A stretch of 29,512 bases of DNA, taken from JAAAOZ01 sp964496595 (lineage in GTDB: Bacteria; Chloroflexota; Anaerolineae; B4-G1; SLSP01). The stretch spans positions 1 through 29,512 of the forward strand of contig CAZCAI010000038.1 in assembly GCA_964496595.1 (NCBI GenBank). The letters are read 5' to 3'. A program made the translations under genes and the position numbers. This document shows positions 14,918 through 23,516 of the stretch, one piece after another; within the stretch, counting starts at the first letter, position 1; each line of letters starts with the position of its first letter. The notes beneath the pieces are model-generated. The model did no database searches. It was not told the origin of the DNA and saw only the letters and a program-made list of their open reading frames with translations.

Positions 14918-16387
14918 ATGCTACGACAAGTTAAAGCGTACATTGAAACCCATAACCTGCTCCAAACCGGCGCGAAGGTCGTCGTGGGCGTCTCCGGCGG
15001 CCCCGATTCGGTGGCGCTGCTGCATCTCTTGCATCGCTTGGCGGCGCCGCTGAACCTGACCTTGCACGTCGCTCATCTCCATCACGGGATTCGGGGCGCG
15101 GATGCCGACGCGGACGCGGCCTTCGTCGCTGAGTTGGCGGCGGATTGGGATCTCCCGTGCACCGTGGAGCAGGTCGATCTGCCTGCCATCGCCGAGCGCG
15201 AGGGCCTGGCGATAGAGGAGGCGGCGCGCCGCGTGCGCTACGCCTTCCTCTGCCAGGCGGCGGGCGACATCGGCGCGCGGATCATCGCCGTCGGTCATAA
15301 CGCCGATGACCAGGCCGAGACGGTGCTGATGCACCTCCTGCGCGGCGCCGGCCCCGCCGGGTTGCGCGGCATGTTGCCGAGGACGCGCCTCCAGAACTAT
15401 CGGCTCCTCCCCAGGCTCGAAAAGCCCCAGCCCGATAACCTCTACCTGATCCGCCCGCTGCTTGCCACCCCGCGCGCCGAGATCGAAGTCTATTGCGAGC
15501 GCCACGATCTGCCCACGCGCTTCGACCGCTCGAACCTGGACACCACCTTCTTCCGCAACCAACTGCGCCACGCGGTCTTGCCCTACCTCGCGCAGATCAA
15601 CCCGGGCATCTCAGAGCGCTTGCAGCACCTGGCCGAAATCGTCCGCGCGGATTACAACCTGATGCAGGAATTCATCAGCATCGCCTGGGACACCCTGTTG
15701 GTCAAGGCCTATCCCGATGCCCTCACCTTCGATCTGCGCGGGTGGCGCGAGCAACCGCTGGCCACGCGCCGCTCCATCATCCGCCGCGCCGCCTTCGAGC
15801 TGCGCCGTACCCTGCGCGATGTCGATTTCGCCCACGTGGAGAACGCCGTGCGCATCGCCCAGACCGGCGAGACGGGCGCGCAGGCCACGCTCCCGCAAGG
15901 TTTGGAGTTGCGCGTGGGCTACGAAACGCTGACCATCGCGGACCAGGACGCGCTCCATCTGCCGCCGGAGGCCCCGTGGCTCGCGGACGAGATGCGGGTC
16001 GAACTCCCCGTGCCGGGCAAGGCGTGCCTGCCGGAGGGCTGGTCGGTGCGGACGCGCTACGCTTCCTACTGGAATCTGGAGTTGATCGCTGAAAACATCG
16101 ACCCTTTTGTGGCCTGGTTGGATGCGGATGCCGTGGGCGAGGCACCCTATCTGCGCACGCGGCAGGAGGGCGACCGCTTTCAGCCCCACGGGATGGACGG
16201 CGCGACGGTGCGGATCAGCGACTTTCTCATCAACCAAAAGGTGCCGCTGCGGTGGCGCGATTACCTGCCGCTCCTCGTGGCCGATGGCAAAATCCTCTGG
16301 GTCGTCGGCATGCGCCTGGACGAATCGGCGCTCGTCCGCCCAGAGACCGAGCGCGTCGTCTACGCGCGCTTCCGTGGGCCGAGGTAA
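14918..16387 (+). CDS. tilS: tRNA(Ile)-lysidine synthase TilS
   Basis: A 489-aa enzyme that attaches lysine to the wobble cytidine of the CAU-anticodon tRNA-Ile, so that it reads AUA. The N-terminal PP-loop ATPase motif SGGPDS is at 26-31, followed by HLHHGIRG and GHNADDQAET, all TilS hallmarks. The middle has the RPLL and RFDRSN segments. The C-terminal domain includes GDRFQPHG and the ISDFLINQKVP motif, so the protein is full length. Its TAA stop shares one base with the ATG of the next gene (TAATG), indicating translational coupling. Confidence 0.95.
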   Translation: MLRQVKAYIETHNLLQTGAKVVVGVSGGPDSVALLHLLHRLAAPLNLTLHVAHLHHGIRGADADADAAFVAELAADWDLPCTVEQVDLPAIAEREGLAIEEAARRVRYAFLCQAAGDIGARIIAVGHNADDQAETVLMHLLRGAGPAGLRGMLPRTRLQNYRLLPRLEKPQPDNLYLIRPLLATPRAEIEVYCERHDLPTRFDRSNLDTTFFRNQLRHAVLPYLAQINPGISERLQHLAEIVRADYNLMQEFISIAWDTLLVKAYPDALTFDLRGWREQPLATRRSIIRRAAFELRRTLRDVDFAHVENAVRIAQTGETGAQATLPQGLELRVGYETLTIADQDALHLPPEAPWLADEMRVELPVPGKACLPEGWSVRTRYASYWNLELIAENIDPFVAWLDADAVGEAPYLRTRQEGDRFQPHGMDGATVRISDFLINQKVPLRWRDYLPLLVADGKILWVVGMRLDESALVRPETERVVYARFRGPR

Positions 16388-16644
16388 TGGCAGTCGAGGC
16401 TGAACTTCTGATCAAGATCAATCAAGGAGTAGATCCTGATGTGCAGCAGCGATATGATGAGTTGATGGAAAAGCGCCAAGCAGAAGCGCTCTCATCCGAT
16501 GAATATGAGGAATTACTCCGCTTATCGGATGAGATTGAGAAGGTAAACGCTTGTCGGGTGGAGCATTTGGCGGAATTAGCGCGCCTCCGGCAGGTCTCTC
16601 CGATGGAATTGATGGAAGACTTGCATTTGGGAAATCCTTCCTGA
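16387..16644 (+). CDS. Small helical protein coupled to tilS
   Basis: An 85-aa, highly charged, all-helical protein, probably forming a helical hairpin: YDELMEKRQAEAL, then YEELLRLSDEIEK, then LAELARLRQV. The ATG overlaps the tilS stop by one base, so translation is probably coupled. Similar short proteins are familiar to me from cyanobacteria and Chloroflexota, but no function is known to me. No cysteines, signal or membrane segment. Confidence 0.7.
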   Translation: MAVEAELLIKINQGVDPDVQQRYDELMEKRQAEALSSDEYEELLRLSDEIEKVNACRVEHLAELARLRQVSPMELMEDLHLGNPS

Positions 16645-16671
16645 TTTAGAGATTCAACTGATATTGTGATA

Positions 16672-16677
16672 TATAAT
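16672..16677 (+). promoter_or_regulatory. Possible -10 element (TATAAT)
   Basis: A perfect TATAAT lies about 80 bp before the LuxR-Kelch gene, but no good -35 is seen at the right distance. The spacer after it is an iterated word (gcgccaagaacgctaag and, inverted, cttggcgacttagcg). Confidence 0.35.
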
Positions 16678-16758
16678 CCCGCGCCAAGAACGCTAAGTTT
16701 TTGATCTTTGCGTCCTTGGCGACTTAGCGTGAGCATTATAGATTGTGGGGAGTTGTGA

Positions 16759-18168
16759 ATGGCAGCGGAATATGGTGAAGAACTCACCGAGCGTGAGTTG
16801 GAAGTCGTCGAGCAGGTGGCGCAGGGATTGACCAATCGCGAGGTGGCGGAGCATCTCTATCTCAGCCCCAACACCATCAAGGTCCATCTGCGTAACATCT
16901 TCACCAAGGCCGGCGTCGCCTCGCGCACGGAGCTTTCGATGATGGCCGTGCAGGAGGGCTGGATTGTGGTCCCCGGCGCAGAAATGGAGGAAGAGAACGA
17001 GGCGACTGGCGCAGCGCCGTCAGATGAAGCGCCAGAGACGGCGTTGGAAACGGCAGAAGCTGCCGAGGAGGAACTTTCAGTCGAGTCGGTGGGCGTGGCC
17101 CTCATTCCCCCGGCGTGGTCGCGCCGCCGCTGGCTCCTTTTGGGCCTCGGTCTCGTGCTGGCGTTGCTGGTCATCTTCCTGCCGCGCCGTCCCGCCCCCC
17201 CGGCGGCGACCGCTGCCGGAGCCGGGGATGTCTTCCAGGATACCGCCGCCTCAGAGGGCGTGATTTCCGTGCTGGAGATGGAGGACGGCTGGCAGGAGTT
17301 GCCGCCGCTTCCCGTGCGGCGCGCGCGCATCGGCCTCACGGCGGCGGAGGGGCGCCTCTACGCCGTCGGCGGGATGACCGAGGACGGCGTGACTGACCGC
17401 CTGGACATCTACGACATCGAGGCGGCGACGTGGCAGCGCGGCGCGCCGAGGCCGCTGGCCCTGGCCAACGCCGGCGCCGTCGTCGTAGGCGAGTCGATGA
17501 TTGTGCCCGGCGGTTGCGACGCCGCGGGGCAGCCTGTAGCGACGACGCATCTCTACGACCTCGCTGAAGATGAATGGGGCGCGGGCGCCGATCTCCCCAC
17601 GGCCATCTGCGCCTACGCAACGACGACTTACCAGGACAAGGTCTATCTCTTCGGCGGATGGGACGGCGCGGCGTATCAGGCGCTCGCCTACGTCTACGAT
17701 CCGGCGGAAGATATGTGGTCGTCCCTGTCCGCGCCGCTGGAGGCGCGCGGATTCGGGGCGGCGGCGGTGCTCTCCGACCGGATCTTCTACGTCGGCGGCT
17801 ACGACGGCGCGCGCGAGTGGAACACCTGCGAGGTCTACCTCACCGAGGCGGGCCGGTGGGAGCCGTGCGCGCCGATGTTACAATCGCGCGGCGGGCTGGG
17901 CCTGGCCGCGATTGGGGGGCATCTCTACGCCATCGGCGGCGGGTGGGACACCTACTTAGGCTTCAACGAGCGTTACGATCCGGCCACCGGAAGCTGGATC
18001 GTGCGCGAGACGCCCATCGTGGGCGAGTGGTTCAACTTAGGCGTGACCACCTGGGAGACCTCCATCTACGTCGTCGGCGGATGGGGCGGCGATTATCTCA
18101 ATCGCACCTACGCGCTGGAGGCGCTTCCCTGGCGCGTCTTCATCCCCACGACATTTACGTCGCCGTAG
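16759..18168 (+). CDS. Membrane-tethered LuxR-type regulator with Kelch sensor domain
   Basis: A 469-aa protein of three parts. Residues 8-62 are a LuxR/GerE helix-turn-helix (LTERELEVVEQVAQGLTNRE, then SPNTIKVHLRNIF). Residues 74-110 are an acidic linker. Residues 125-142 are a single membrane helix preceded by SRRR, so the N-terminus should be cytoplasmic. Residues about 178-460 contain six Kelch motifs (such as LYAVGG, VYLFGG, IFYVGG, LYAIGG, IYVVGG), enough for one beta-propeller outside the membrane. The layout suggests a one-component transmembrane regulator like ToxR or CadC, with the propeller binding a ligand or protein. GGGGAG precedes the ATG. The stop TAG (18166-18168) forms the first bases of repeat R2. 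Confidence 0.85.
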   Translation: MAAEYGEELTERELEVVEQVAQGLTNREVAEHLYLSPNTIKVHLRNIFTKAGVASRTELSMMAVQEGWIVVPGAEMEEENEATGAAPSDEAPETALETAEAAEEELSVESVGVALIPPAWSRRRWLLLGLGLVLALLVIFLPRRPAPPAATAAGAGDVFQDTAASEGVISVLEMEDGWQELPPLPVRRARIGLTAAEGRLYAVGGMTEDGVTDRLDIYDIEAATWQRGAPRPLALANAGAVVVGESMIVPGGCDAAGQPVATTHLYDLAEDEWGAGADLPTAICAYATTTYQDKVYLFGGWDGAAYQALAYVYDPAEDMWSSLSAPLEARGFGAAAVLSDRIFYVGGYDGAREWNTCEVYLTEAGRWEPCAPMLQSRGGLGLAAIGGHLYAIGGGWDTYLGFNERYDPATGSWIVRETPIVGEWFNLGVTTWETSIYVVGGWGGDYLNRTYALEALPWRVFIPTTFTSP

Positions 18169-18275
18169 TCCGCATCCTTGCGAAGGTTACAGATGATCTC
18201 TGGCGTCAGCGCTATTTTCAACAGACCAGAGAGATTTTAGCCGAAATTCCTTCCCGAACCTTCGCAAGGGTGGCT
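18166..18275. repeat. ~105-bp hairpin repeat, copy R2
   Basis: Arms ccttgcgaaggtt and aaccttcgcaagg enclose a second stem, CTCTGG with CCAGAG. The period to copy R3 is 110 bp. The copy begins with the TAG stop of the preceding gene. Confidence 0.92.
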
Positions 18276-18382
18276 TAGTCCGCATCCTTGCGAAGGTTAC
18301 GGCTGATCCCTGGCGTCAGCGCTATTTTCAATAGGCCAGAGAGATTTTAGCCGAAATTCCTTTCCGAACCTTCGCAAGGGTG
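18276..18382. repeat. ~105-bp hairpin repeat, copy R3
   Basis: A tandem, near-identical copy of R2. Inner pairs are CGGCT/AGCCG and CTGGC/GCCAG. It ends 37 bp before the first start codon of the ATPase gene. Confidence 0.92.
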
Positions 18383-18421
18383 ACGAGAATCTTTCCAATT
18401 ATACAACCATGGAGGCGGATG

Positions 18422-19555
18422 ATGTCATCTCTTGTTCTTGACTCGTTAGAAATACGTGGGTTTCGAGCCTTTGATCAATTGCAGATTGACCGTCTTGGGC
18501 GGGTCAATTTGATTGTGGGAAAGAACAACGTGGGCAAATCATGCCTCTTGGAAGCTTTGCGGCTATATGCCCATCATGGAGCACCGCAAACATTGCTTCG
18601 GACTCTTGATGCACGGGATGAACTTGGTGAAGTTCGGGAAGGGGATTCGGTAGAGTCTTATATTCGGGCTTTGGGGCACTTGTTCTACGGATGGCGTATT
18701 TTTAGGGAGTATGGACGTACTGATGAATTTATTATCAGCCCTCTAAAATCTAAACATTCCAGGCTTGTAATATCGACCGCGTGGTATTATCCAGATCAGA
18801 ATGGCGGACGTAACGTCCTTCGACACATAGATCCGCGCCAACCTCTATTGATTGATGTTGAACCAGAGGATACGCTGCCTGGTTTAGATATTAAATTTGG
18901 CGAGGAGAACCTTCTGTCTGTTCCGCTGAATCGTTTCTTCACTGGAATACCTTATTCGTTGCTTCGGGGATCGCTCCAAATTGATGAAGTGCCCTGCAGG
19001 TTCATCTCGTCTGATGGGCTGTCACATAGAAACTTAGCCGATCTCTGGGACGATATCGCGCTCCAACCGGAGGAAAGCGATGTATTGGATGGTTTAGACA
19101 TCCTTTCTCCCGATATTGAGCGCCTCAATCTTCTAGGACACGGCGAGCGACGATCCGAGCGCATTCCTATGGTCAGGATCAAAGAAGCGCCTATGCCTAT
19201 CCCTTTACGCAGTCTGGGAGAGGGAATGAATCGGCTGTTTGGTATTCTCTTGGCGCTGGCAAATGCAAAACACGGCTTGTTGCTTATCGACGAAGTTGAT
19301 AGTGGCTTGCATTATACCGTTCACAAAGATCTGTGGCGGTTAATTTTCCAGATCGCTCAACGTCTTGATGTGCAGGTGTTTGCCACTACACACAGTTGGG
19401 ATTGCATCGCGGGCTTTCAGCAGAGCGCGCAGGAACTGGCGCAAGAGACCGGGATGCTCATTCGCTTGGAGAACAGACAGGGGCACATTGTACCTGTTGT
19501 CTTTGACGATGATCGATTGGCTATCGCCACACGTCAAGATATCGAGGTGCGTTGA
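18422..19555 (+). CDS. AAA-family (OLD/AAA15-like) ATPase
   Basis: A 377-aa ABC-type ATPase of the AAA15/AAA21 (OLD-nuclease-like) group. It opens with the typical LEIRGFRAF strand. Walker A GKNNVGKS is at 33-40, the signature-like SLGEGMNRLF near 265, Walker B LLLIDEVDSGLH near 284-295, and a histidine switch ATTHSWD near 321-327. GGAGG at 18411-18415 gives 6-nt spacing to ATG 18422; earlier in-frame starts fall inside the repeat. The stop overlaps the next ATG (TGATG), so translation is coupled. Paired with a DUF3226/TOPRIM-like protein, it resembles two-gene anti-phage systems such as PARIS, in which the ATPase senses and restrains a TOPRIM effector; applying that role here is inference. 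Composition is AT-richer than flanking core genes. Confidence 0.85.
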   Translation: MSSLVLDSLEIRGFRAFDQLQIDRLGRVNLIVGKNNVGKSCLLEALRLYAHHGAPQTLLRTLDARDELGEVREGDSVESYIRALGHLFYGWRIFREYGRTDEFIISPLKSKHSRLVISTAWYYPDQNGGRNVLRHIDPRQPLLIDVEPEDTLPGLDIKFGEENLLSVPLNRFFTGIPYSLLRGSLQIDEVPCRFISSDGLSHRNLADLWDDIALQPEESDVLDGLDILSPDIERLNLLGHGERRSERIPMVRIKEAPMPIPLRSLGEGMNRLFGILLALANAKHGLLLIDEVDSGLHYTVHKDLWRLIFQIAQRLDVQVFATTHSWDCIAGFQQSAQELAQETGMLIRLENRQGHIVPVVFDDDRLAIATRQDIEVR

Positions 19556-20247
19556 TGAAGTACAGGTACAAGATTCTTGTTGAGGGACGTAACGATCAGT
19601 ATGTGCTGCGGGACTTGCTGCGAACGCACGATATCGACTGCATGATTACAGATCGACAAGATCGTTCACAGAAGGTTGATACGATTGGTATCGTTCAAGC
19701 TGAAGGAGCAACCCACGGTATTAAGGGCTTGCTGGATTACTTGAAGGTCATCCTTGATGACGGTGACTTGGAATGTCTGGGGATTGTGGTCGATGCAGAT
19801 ACCAATATAGAAAGACGCTGGCAGTCGTTGTGCAATCTCTTGCGTGAATTTGGTGGTCGTAATCTCCCTGAGTCCCCCGAGTCTGAAGGCACGATTGTGA
19901 CGCTGGAACAGCGTTATCGCAAACTTCCGGTTGGCGTGTGGGTGATGCCAGACAATCATCTACCTGGCATTTTAGAAGACTTCATCGGGTTTCTCATCCC
20001 TGGTGCTGATCAATCACTCTGGCATAGGGCGCAGCAGTGCGTTGATGATATTCCCGAAGCTCAGCGTCATTTTCCCGATGTGGATATCGCGAAAGCCTAC
20101 GTCCACACATGGCTGGCTTGGCAAGAAGAACCAGGTCGGCCTCTGGGCCAGGCTATAACGGCCAAATATCTGGATGCCCACACGGATCACGCTTTGAGGT
20201 TGGCGCGTTGGATTGAACGACTATTTGAAATTGAGTGCCCAACGTAG
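19555..20247 (+). CDS. DUF3226-family, TOPRIM-like protein
   Basis: A 230-aa protein. The N-terminal ILVEGRND (E10, D14) and GIVVDADTN (D80, D82) give the acidic Glu plus DxD pattern of TOPRIM folds. The VGVWVMPDN segment (126-134) followed by GILEDF is typical of DUF3226. TOPRIM domains bind metal and often act as nucleases; here no nuclease activity is proven. The start ATG shares the A of the ATPase stop. Its TAG stop (20245-20247) is the first three bases of repeat R4. The probable partner is the upstream ATPase, as an effector or processing subunit. Confidence 0.8.
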   Translation: MKYRYKILVEGRNDQYVLRDLLRTHDIDCMITDRQDRSQKVDTIGIVQAEGATHGIKGLLDYLKVILDDGDLECLGIVVDADTNIERRWQSLCNLLREFGGRNLPESPESEGTIVTLEQRYRKLPVGVWVMPDNHLPGILEDFIGFLIPGADQSLWHRAQQCVDDIPEAQRHFPDVDIAKAYVHTWLAWQEEPGRPLGQAITAKYLDAHTDHALRLARWIERLFEIECPT

Positions 20248-20355
20248 TCCGCATCCTTGCGAAGGTTACGGCTGATCCCTGGCGTCAGCGCTATTTTCAA
20301 TAGATCAGAGAGATTTTAGCCGAAATTCCTTCCCGAACCTTCGCAAGGGTGGCTT
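20245..20355. repeat. ~105-bp hairpin repeat, copy R4
   Basis: Nearly identical to R2 and R3, again starting at a gene's TAG stop. Together with R2/R3 it brackets the ATPase-TOPRIM pair as direct repeats. Confidence 0.92.
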
Positions 20356-20377
20356 TCACTTGTTGAGAGGTGAATGG

Positions 20378-21067
20378 ATGAGCGACCGGCAAGCCAGGCC
20401 TCAACAGCAACAACGCTATCGCATCCCGGCGCGGGAGGCGCGGATCGAGATGCGCGTGGTGAACTCGCGCTTTATCGCGACGGTTGCGCCCGCCTTCACC
20501 GTGGACGCGGCCAGGGCCTTCATCGAGCGCGTGCGCGCGGAGTTCGCCGACGCCTCGCACAACGTCCCGGCGTTTGTGGTGGGGCACGGCGCGCGCGTCA
20601 TCGCGCACTGTAGCGACGACGGCGAGCCATCCGGCACGGCGGGCAGCCCGGCGCTGGCCGTCCTCCAAGGGAGCGGGCTGGGCGACGCCGCCGTCGTGGT
20701 GACGCGCTACTTCGGCGGGACGAAGTTGGGCGCCGGCGGGCTGGTCCGCGCCTACAGCGACGCCGTCCGCGAGGTGCTGGCCGTCCTCCCCCTGGCGGAA
20801 AAGGTCGCCACGCACACCGTCTTGATGGCCGTGCCCTACGCCCTCTTCGAGCAGGTGCGCCTGCTCATCGCGGCCCAAAGCGGGCAAATCTTAGATGAGA
20901 CGTTCGCCGCCGACGTGACCATCACCGCGCGCTTCACCGTCGAGCGCTTCCCCGCGTTCCAGGCCGCGCTGCAGGAGCTATCGGCCGGGCAGATTGAGGC
21001 GCTGGTGATGGAGACCAATCCAGAGACGATGATACCCCTCAGCTCAGCCGATGGAGCGGACGGTTAG
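20378..21067 (+). CDS. YigZ / IMPACT family protein
   Basis: A 229-aa protein of the UPF0029 (IMPACT N-terminal) family with a C-terminal DUF1949-like domain. The hallmark GEPSGTAGSP and VVVTRYFGGTKLGAGGLVRAY motifs are present. Bacterial members (YigZ) have a two-domain fold; eukaryotic IMPACT modulates translation control, but the bacterial role is unclear. Start ATG 20378 follows GAGAGGTG; an upstream TTG at 20360 in frame is less likely. The gene starts just after repeat R4, and its stop is the first bases of the structured repeat at 21066. Confidence 0.9.
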   Translation: MSDRQARPQQQQRYRIPAREARIEMRVVNSRFIATVAPAFTVDAARAFIERVRAEFADASHNVPAFVVGHGARVIAHCSDDGEPSGTAGSPALAVLQGSGLGDAAVVVTRYFGGTKLGAGGLVRAYSDAVREVLAVLPLAEKVATHTVLMAVPYALFEQVRLLIAAQSGQILDETFAADVTITARFTVERFPAFQAALQELSAGQIEALVMETNPETMIPLSSADGADG

Positions 21068-21157
21068 GCCGTTCCAAGAAAATAAATCTCCCAAATACAA
21101 GCGATTTTCCGAGGAAAAAGCATCTGGTTTGGAAGGTTTTAAATTTTGGAACTACCT
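21066..21157 (+). repeat. Structured ~92-bp repeat, copy 2
   Basis: It is similar to 11286-11379: same outer arms (aggccgttcca, tggaactacct) and inner stem ctcccaaa/tttggaag with one wobble. It fills the gap between the convergent yigZ-like and transporter genes, consistent with a terminator role. Confidence 0.8.
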
Positions 21158-22500
21158 TAGCTGCCGAGATCGCGACGGATGGCGCGCGTGCGCCGCCACA
21201 TCCACGCGACCTGGATCACGCCGGCGATCTCGAAGGCGATGAAGGTCACGGCTAACCCCGGCAACTGCTGGAGCACGACCCCCACGATCAACACGGCGCT
21301 GATGATCAGCAAGTAGAGACCCACCGAGGCGGAGACGCTGCGCGTATCCTCGCTGTAGACCATCATCCCCTGGTACCAGCTTTGGAGGACGTTGATGGCC
21401 GGCATCAGCAGTGCGATCCACAGCGCGCTGCGGCCCAGATCCAACAGATGCGCGGGCAGGGCCATCACATCGCGCAGCCACAGATCGGCCAGAGGCGTGA
21501 CCAAGAGGAGCAGCAGCGCCAGTGTGGTGATGATTACCAGCAAGCGTGTGAAGCGCCGGAGTTGCGCAAAGGCGCCCGGCTCCTCCAAGAGGGCGACGAC
21601 CACCTCATTGTAGGCGATGCCGAAGCTGCGCATCATAAAGATCAGCCCGTGGATGATGGGCCACGCGGCCAGGGAGGCCAGCGCCTGCGGCATGCGGCTC
21701 ATCGCGGCGCTGCCGATGGGCTGGATGATCATATTCATCGTCGCGGTGAAGATCAGCGGCAGGTAGAAGGCGGAGAAGCGCCCGAAGGTGAGCGGTTCCT
21801 CCATGACAGGCGCCGGGCGGATTTGCGTGCGGACGATGGGCCGCACGCGCACGCCGGCGTAGAGCGCCTCGGTGACGACGCCGGTCGCCACGGCGGCGGA
21901 AGCGACCACCATCCCGCGCCAGCGGAGCGTGTAGCCGAGCGCCAGCACGGAGGCGTTGGCCAGCAGGCGGATGATGGTGCCCACACCCACGGCGCGGCTG
22001 TGCTCGAAGCGGATCATCGCGCCCTGCTGGAAGCGCCGGTAGGCGATGGCCCATGTCCACGGCGTCATAATCCGCAGGCCGAGGCGCCCCGGCTCGATGG
22101 TCGCGGCGGGCGCGCCGATGAGCGTGCGCGCGATCACATCGTAGAGCGGCGTGAACGCGATTAAGACGTGCATGCCCGTCAGCAGCGCGCCGGCCCACAT
22201 CATAAAGCGATAGAGCCTGGTGTAGCTGGCCCAATCGCGGCTCAGCGCGGTGGAGGCCGTTAGCAGCATAATGATCGGCGCTTCGATGATGAGGAGTAGG
22301 GGGAAGACGATGCCGCCCCACGCGGCCAAATTGGCCTCGGCGTGGGGGAGGCGGGCGACGACGGCGCTGTGCGCCGGCCCCTCGAAGGTCATCAGGAGCC
22401 AACTGATCGCCAACGGCCACCAAATCCTCACGATGCGGCGCATCGAGAGCGGGGATGAGGCGGGCGTGGCGCTGGCGGATGAAGCGGGTGTTACGGTCAT
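21157..22500 (-). CDS. MATE/ANK-like polytopic membrane transporter
   Basis: A 447-aa integral membrane protein with about 12 hydrophobic segments arranged as two similar halves, as in the MOP (MATE) superfamily. An internal WAIAYRRFQQGAMIRF segment recalls the bacterial ANK-like branch; the substrate is unknown. The chosen start, ATG at 22500, has AGAGGA 8 nt upstream. An in-frame TTG at 22551 would add 17 polar residues without a visible ribosome site. It is convergent with the yigZ-like gene and on the same strand as the NYN gene, separated by about 280 bp with two hairpins. Confidence 0.72.
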   Translation of the reverse strand: MTVTPASSASATPASSPLSMRRIVRIWWPLAISWLLMTFEGPAHSAVVARLPHAEANLAAWGGIVFPLLLIIEAPIIMLLTASTALSRDWASYTRLYRFMMWAGALLTGMHVLIAFTPLYDVIARTLIGAPAATIEPGRLGLRIMTPWTWAIAYRRFQQGAMIRFEHSRAVGVGTIIRLLANASVLALGYTLRWRGMVVASAAVATGVVTEALYAGVRVRPIVRTQIRPAPVMEEPLTFGRFSAFYLPLIFTATMNMIIQPIGSAAMSRMPQALASLAAWPIIHGLIFMMRSFGIAYNEVVVALLEEPGAFAQLRRFTRLLVIITTLALLLLLVTPLADLWLRDVMALPAHLLDLGRSALWIALLMPAINVLQSWYQGMMVYSEDTRSVSASVGLYLLIISAVLIVGVVLQQLPGLAVTFIAFEIAGVIQVAWMWRRTRAIRRDLGS

Positions 22501-22576
22501 TTGGGGGTCCTCTTTTGGGTGATTGGGTTGTGTTCTATCATCACGGCTCAAAATGGCCTCTGCATAAAAATACTCT

Positions 22577-22651
22577 CCGGCCCCGTCTAGGGGGCGGACA
22601 TCAGCGCGGGTATGCTCGCATTCGACGCCCCTGAGGACGGGGCTTTGAGCG
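22577..22651 (-). repeat. GC-rich inverted repeat (family with 476-563)
   Basis: ccccgtctagggggcg at the left pairs with cgcccctgaggacgggg at the right. Read on the minus strand, cgctcaaagccccgtc matches the 476-503 arm, showing one dispersed family. Confidence 0.72.
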
Positions 22652-22710
22652 TATTGGTTGCCAGGACGCCAGAGCTGACGATCCGATTGGCGCTAGCGCT
22701 CTGAAAGCGA

Positions 22711-22744
22711 CAACCTCCCGTCACGGTGATGCGACGGGAGGTTG
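22711..22744 (-). terminator. Perfect 12-bp stem downstream of the NYN gene
   Basis: caacctcccgtc (22711-22722) pairs with gacgggaggttg (22733-22744) across a 10-nt loop. On the minus strand it follows the stop of the NYN gene by about 38 bp. No T-run follows, so it may be an RNA-stabilising stem rather than a classical terminator. Confidence 0.55.
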
Positions 22745-22781
22745 AGCAGCGAAAGCGTGGGTCTAGCACGTCAAAGTAAAA

Positions 22782-23516
22782 CTACTCCTTCAACTTGACG
22801 TACATCACCGAGGTGCCGTGGCGCAGACGTACCTCGCGGATCTTGAACAGATCCGAGTAGCCGCGCACGAGCTGGGAGAGCTGTTTGTACCCGTAGGTTC
22901 GCGAATCGAACCCCGGATCGAGCTGGCGGAGGTACTGGCCGAGCGGGCCAAGCGAGGCCCAGCCATCGTCCTGCACCGCCATCTCGAACGCCTCGCGCAG
23001 CATCGGGCGCGGATCGGAATCCGACAAAGGCTTAGCCGCCTGCTGGGCTTTGCCGGCCTTGTGCGGCACTAAGTTCTCGGTGTAGACAAAGACATCGCAC
23101 GCATTGACGAACGCCCGCGGCGTCATCTTCTTGCCGATGCCCATCACGAAGACGCCCTTTTCGCGGATGCGCGTCGCCAGGCGCGTGTAGTCGCTGTCAC
23201 TGGAGACCAAACAAAAGCCATCGATCTTCGCCGTGTAGAGAATGTCCATCGCGTCGATGATCATCGCGCTATCCGTGGCATTCTTGCCGATGGTATAGCG
23301 AAATTGTTGGAACGGCTGGATGGCGTGAATGTTGAGCGTGTCTTTCCAGCTTTTCATTGTGGGCGTAGTCCAGTCGCCGTAGATGCGGCGAATCGAGACG
23401 ACGCCATATTTACCTGCTTCTGCCAGCATCTTCTCGATCAGCGACGGTTGTGCATTGTCGCCATCGATCAACATAGCGATGCGGCGTTTATTCATTACTT
23501 CTAAAGTTTCTTCCAT
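22782..23516 (-). CDS. NYN-domain protein with C-terminal LOTUS/OST-HTH domain
   Basis: A 244-aa protein. The NYN (PIN-like, LabA/DUF88) nuclease domain spans about residues 10-155, with acidic residues in IDGDN (D18, D20), NATDSAM (D82) and SSDSDY (D107, D109) forming the metal site. A linker of about 15 residues leads to an OST-HTH/LOTUS domain (about 165-240) that binds RNA in other proteins. The likely role is RNA cleavage or RNA quality control in the cytoplasm, inferred from the domains. ATG 23516 is preceded by AGAGAGG at a rather long spacing; ATG 23495 is an alternative start. It is the only nuclease-like gene here apart from the TOPRIM-like one. Confidence 0.87.
   Translation of the reverse strand: MEETLEVMNKRRIAMLIDGDNAQPSLIEKMLAEAGKYGVVSIRRIYGDWTTPTMKSWKDTLNIHAIQPFQQFRYTIGKNATDSAMIIDAMDILYTAKIDGFCLVSSDSDYTRLATRIREKGVFVMGIGKKMTPRAFVNACDVFVYTENLVPHKAGKAQQAAKPLSDSDPRPMLREAFEMAVQDDGWASLGPLGQYLRQLDPGFDSRTYGYKQLSQLVRGYSDLFKIREVRLRHGTSVMYVKLKE

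Noticed and set aside
18166..18382. Tandem hairpin repeats as a possible CRISPR
   Set aside because: Only two units of about 110 bp occur in tandem, with no short repeat-unique spacer pattern and no cas genes.
18380..18421. Earlier starts for the ATPase gene (18380 or 18419)
   Set aside because: 18380 lies in repeat R3 and encodes unrelated residues; 18419 is only 3 nt from GGAGG, whereas 18422 has normal spacing.
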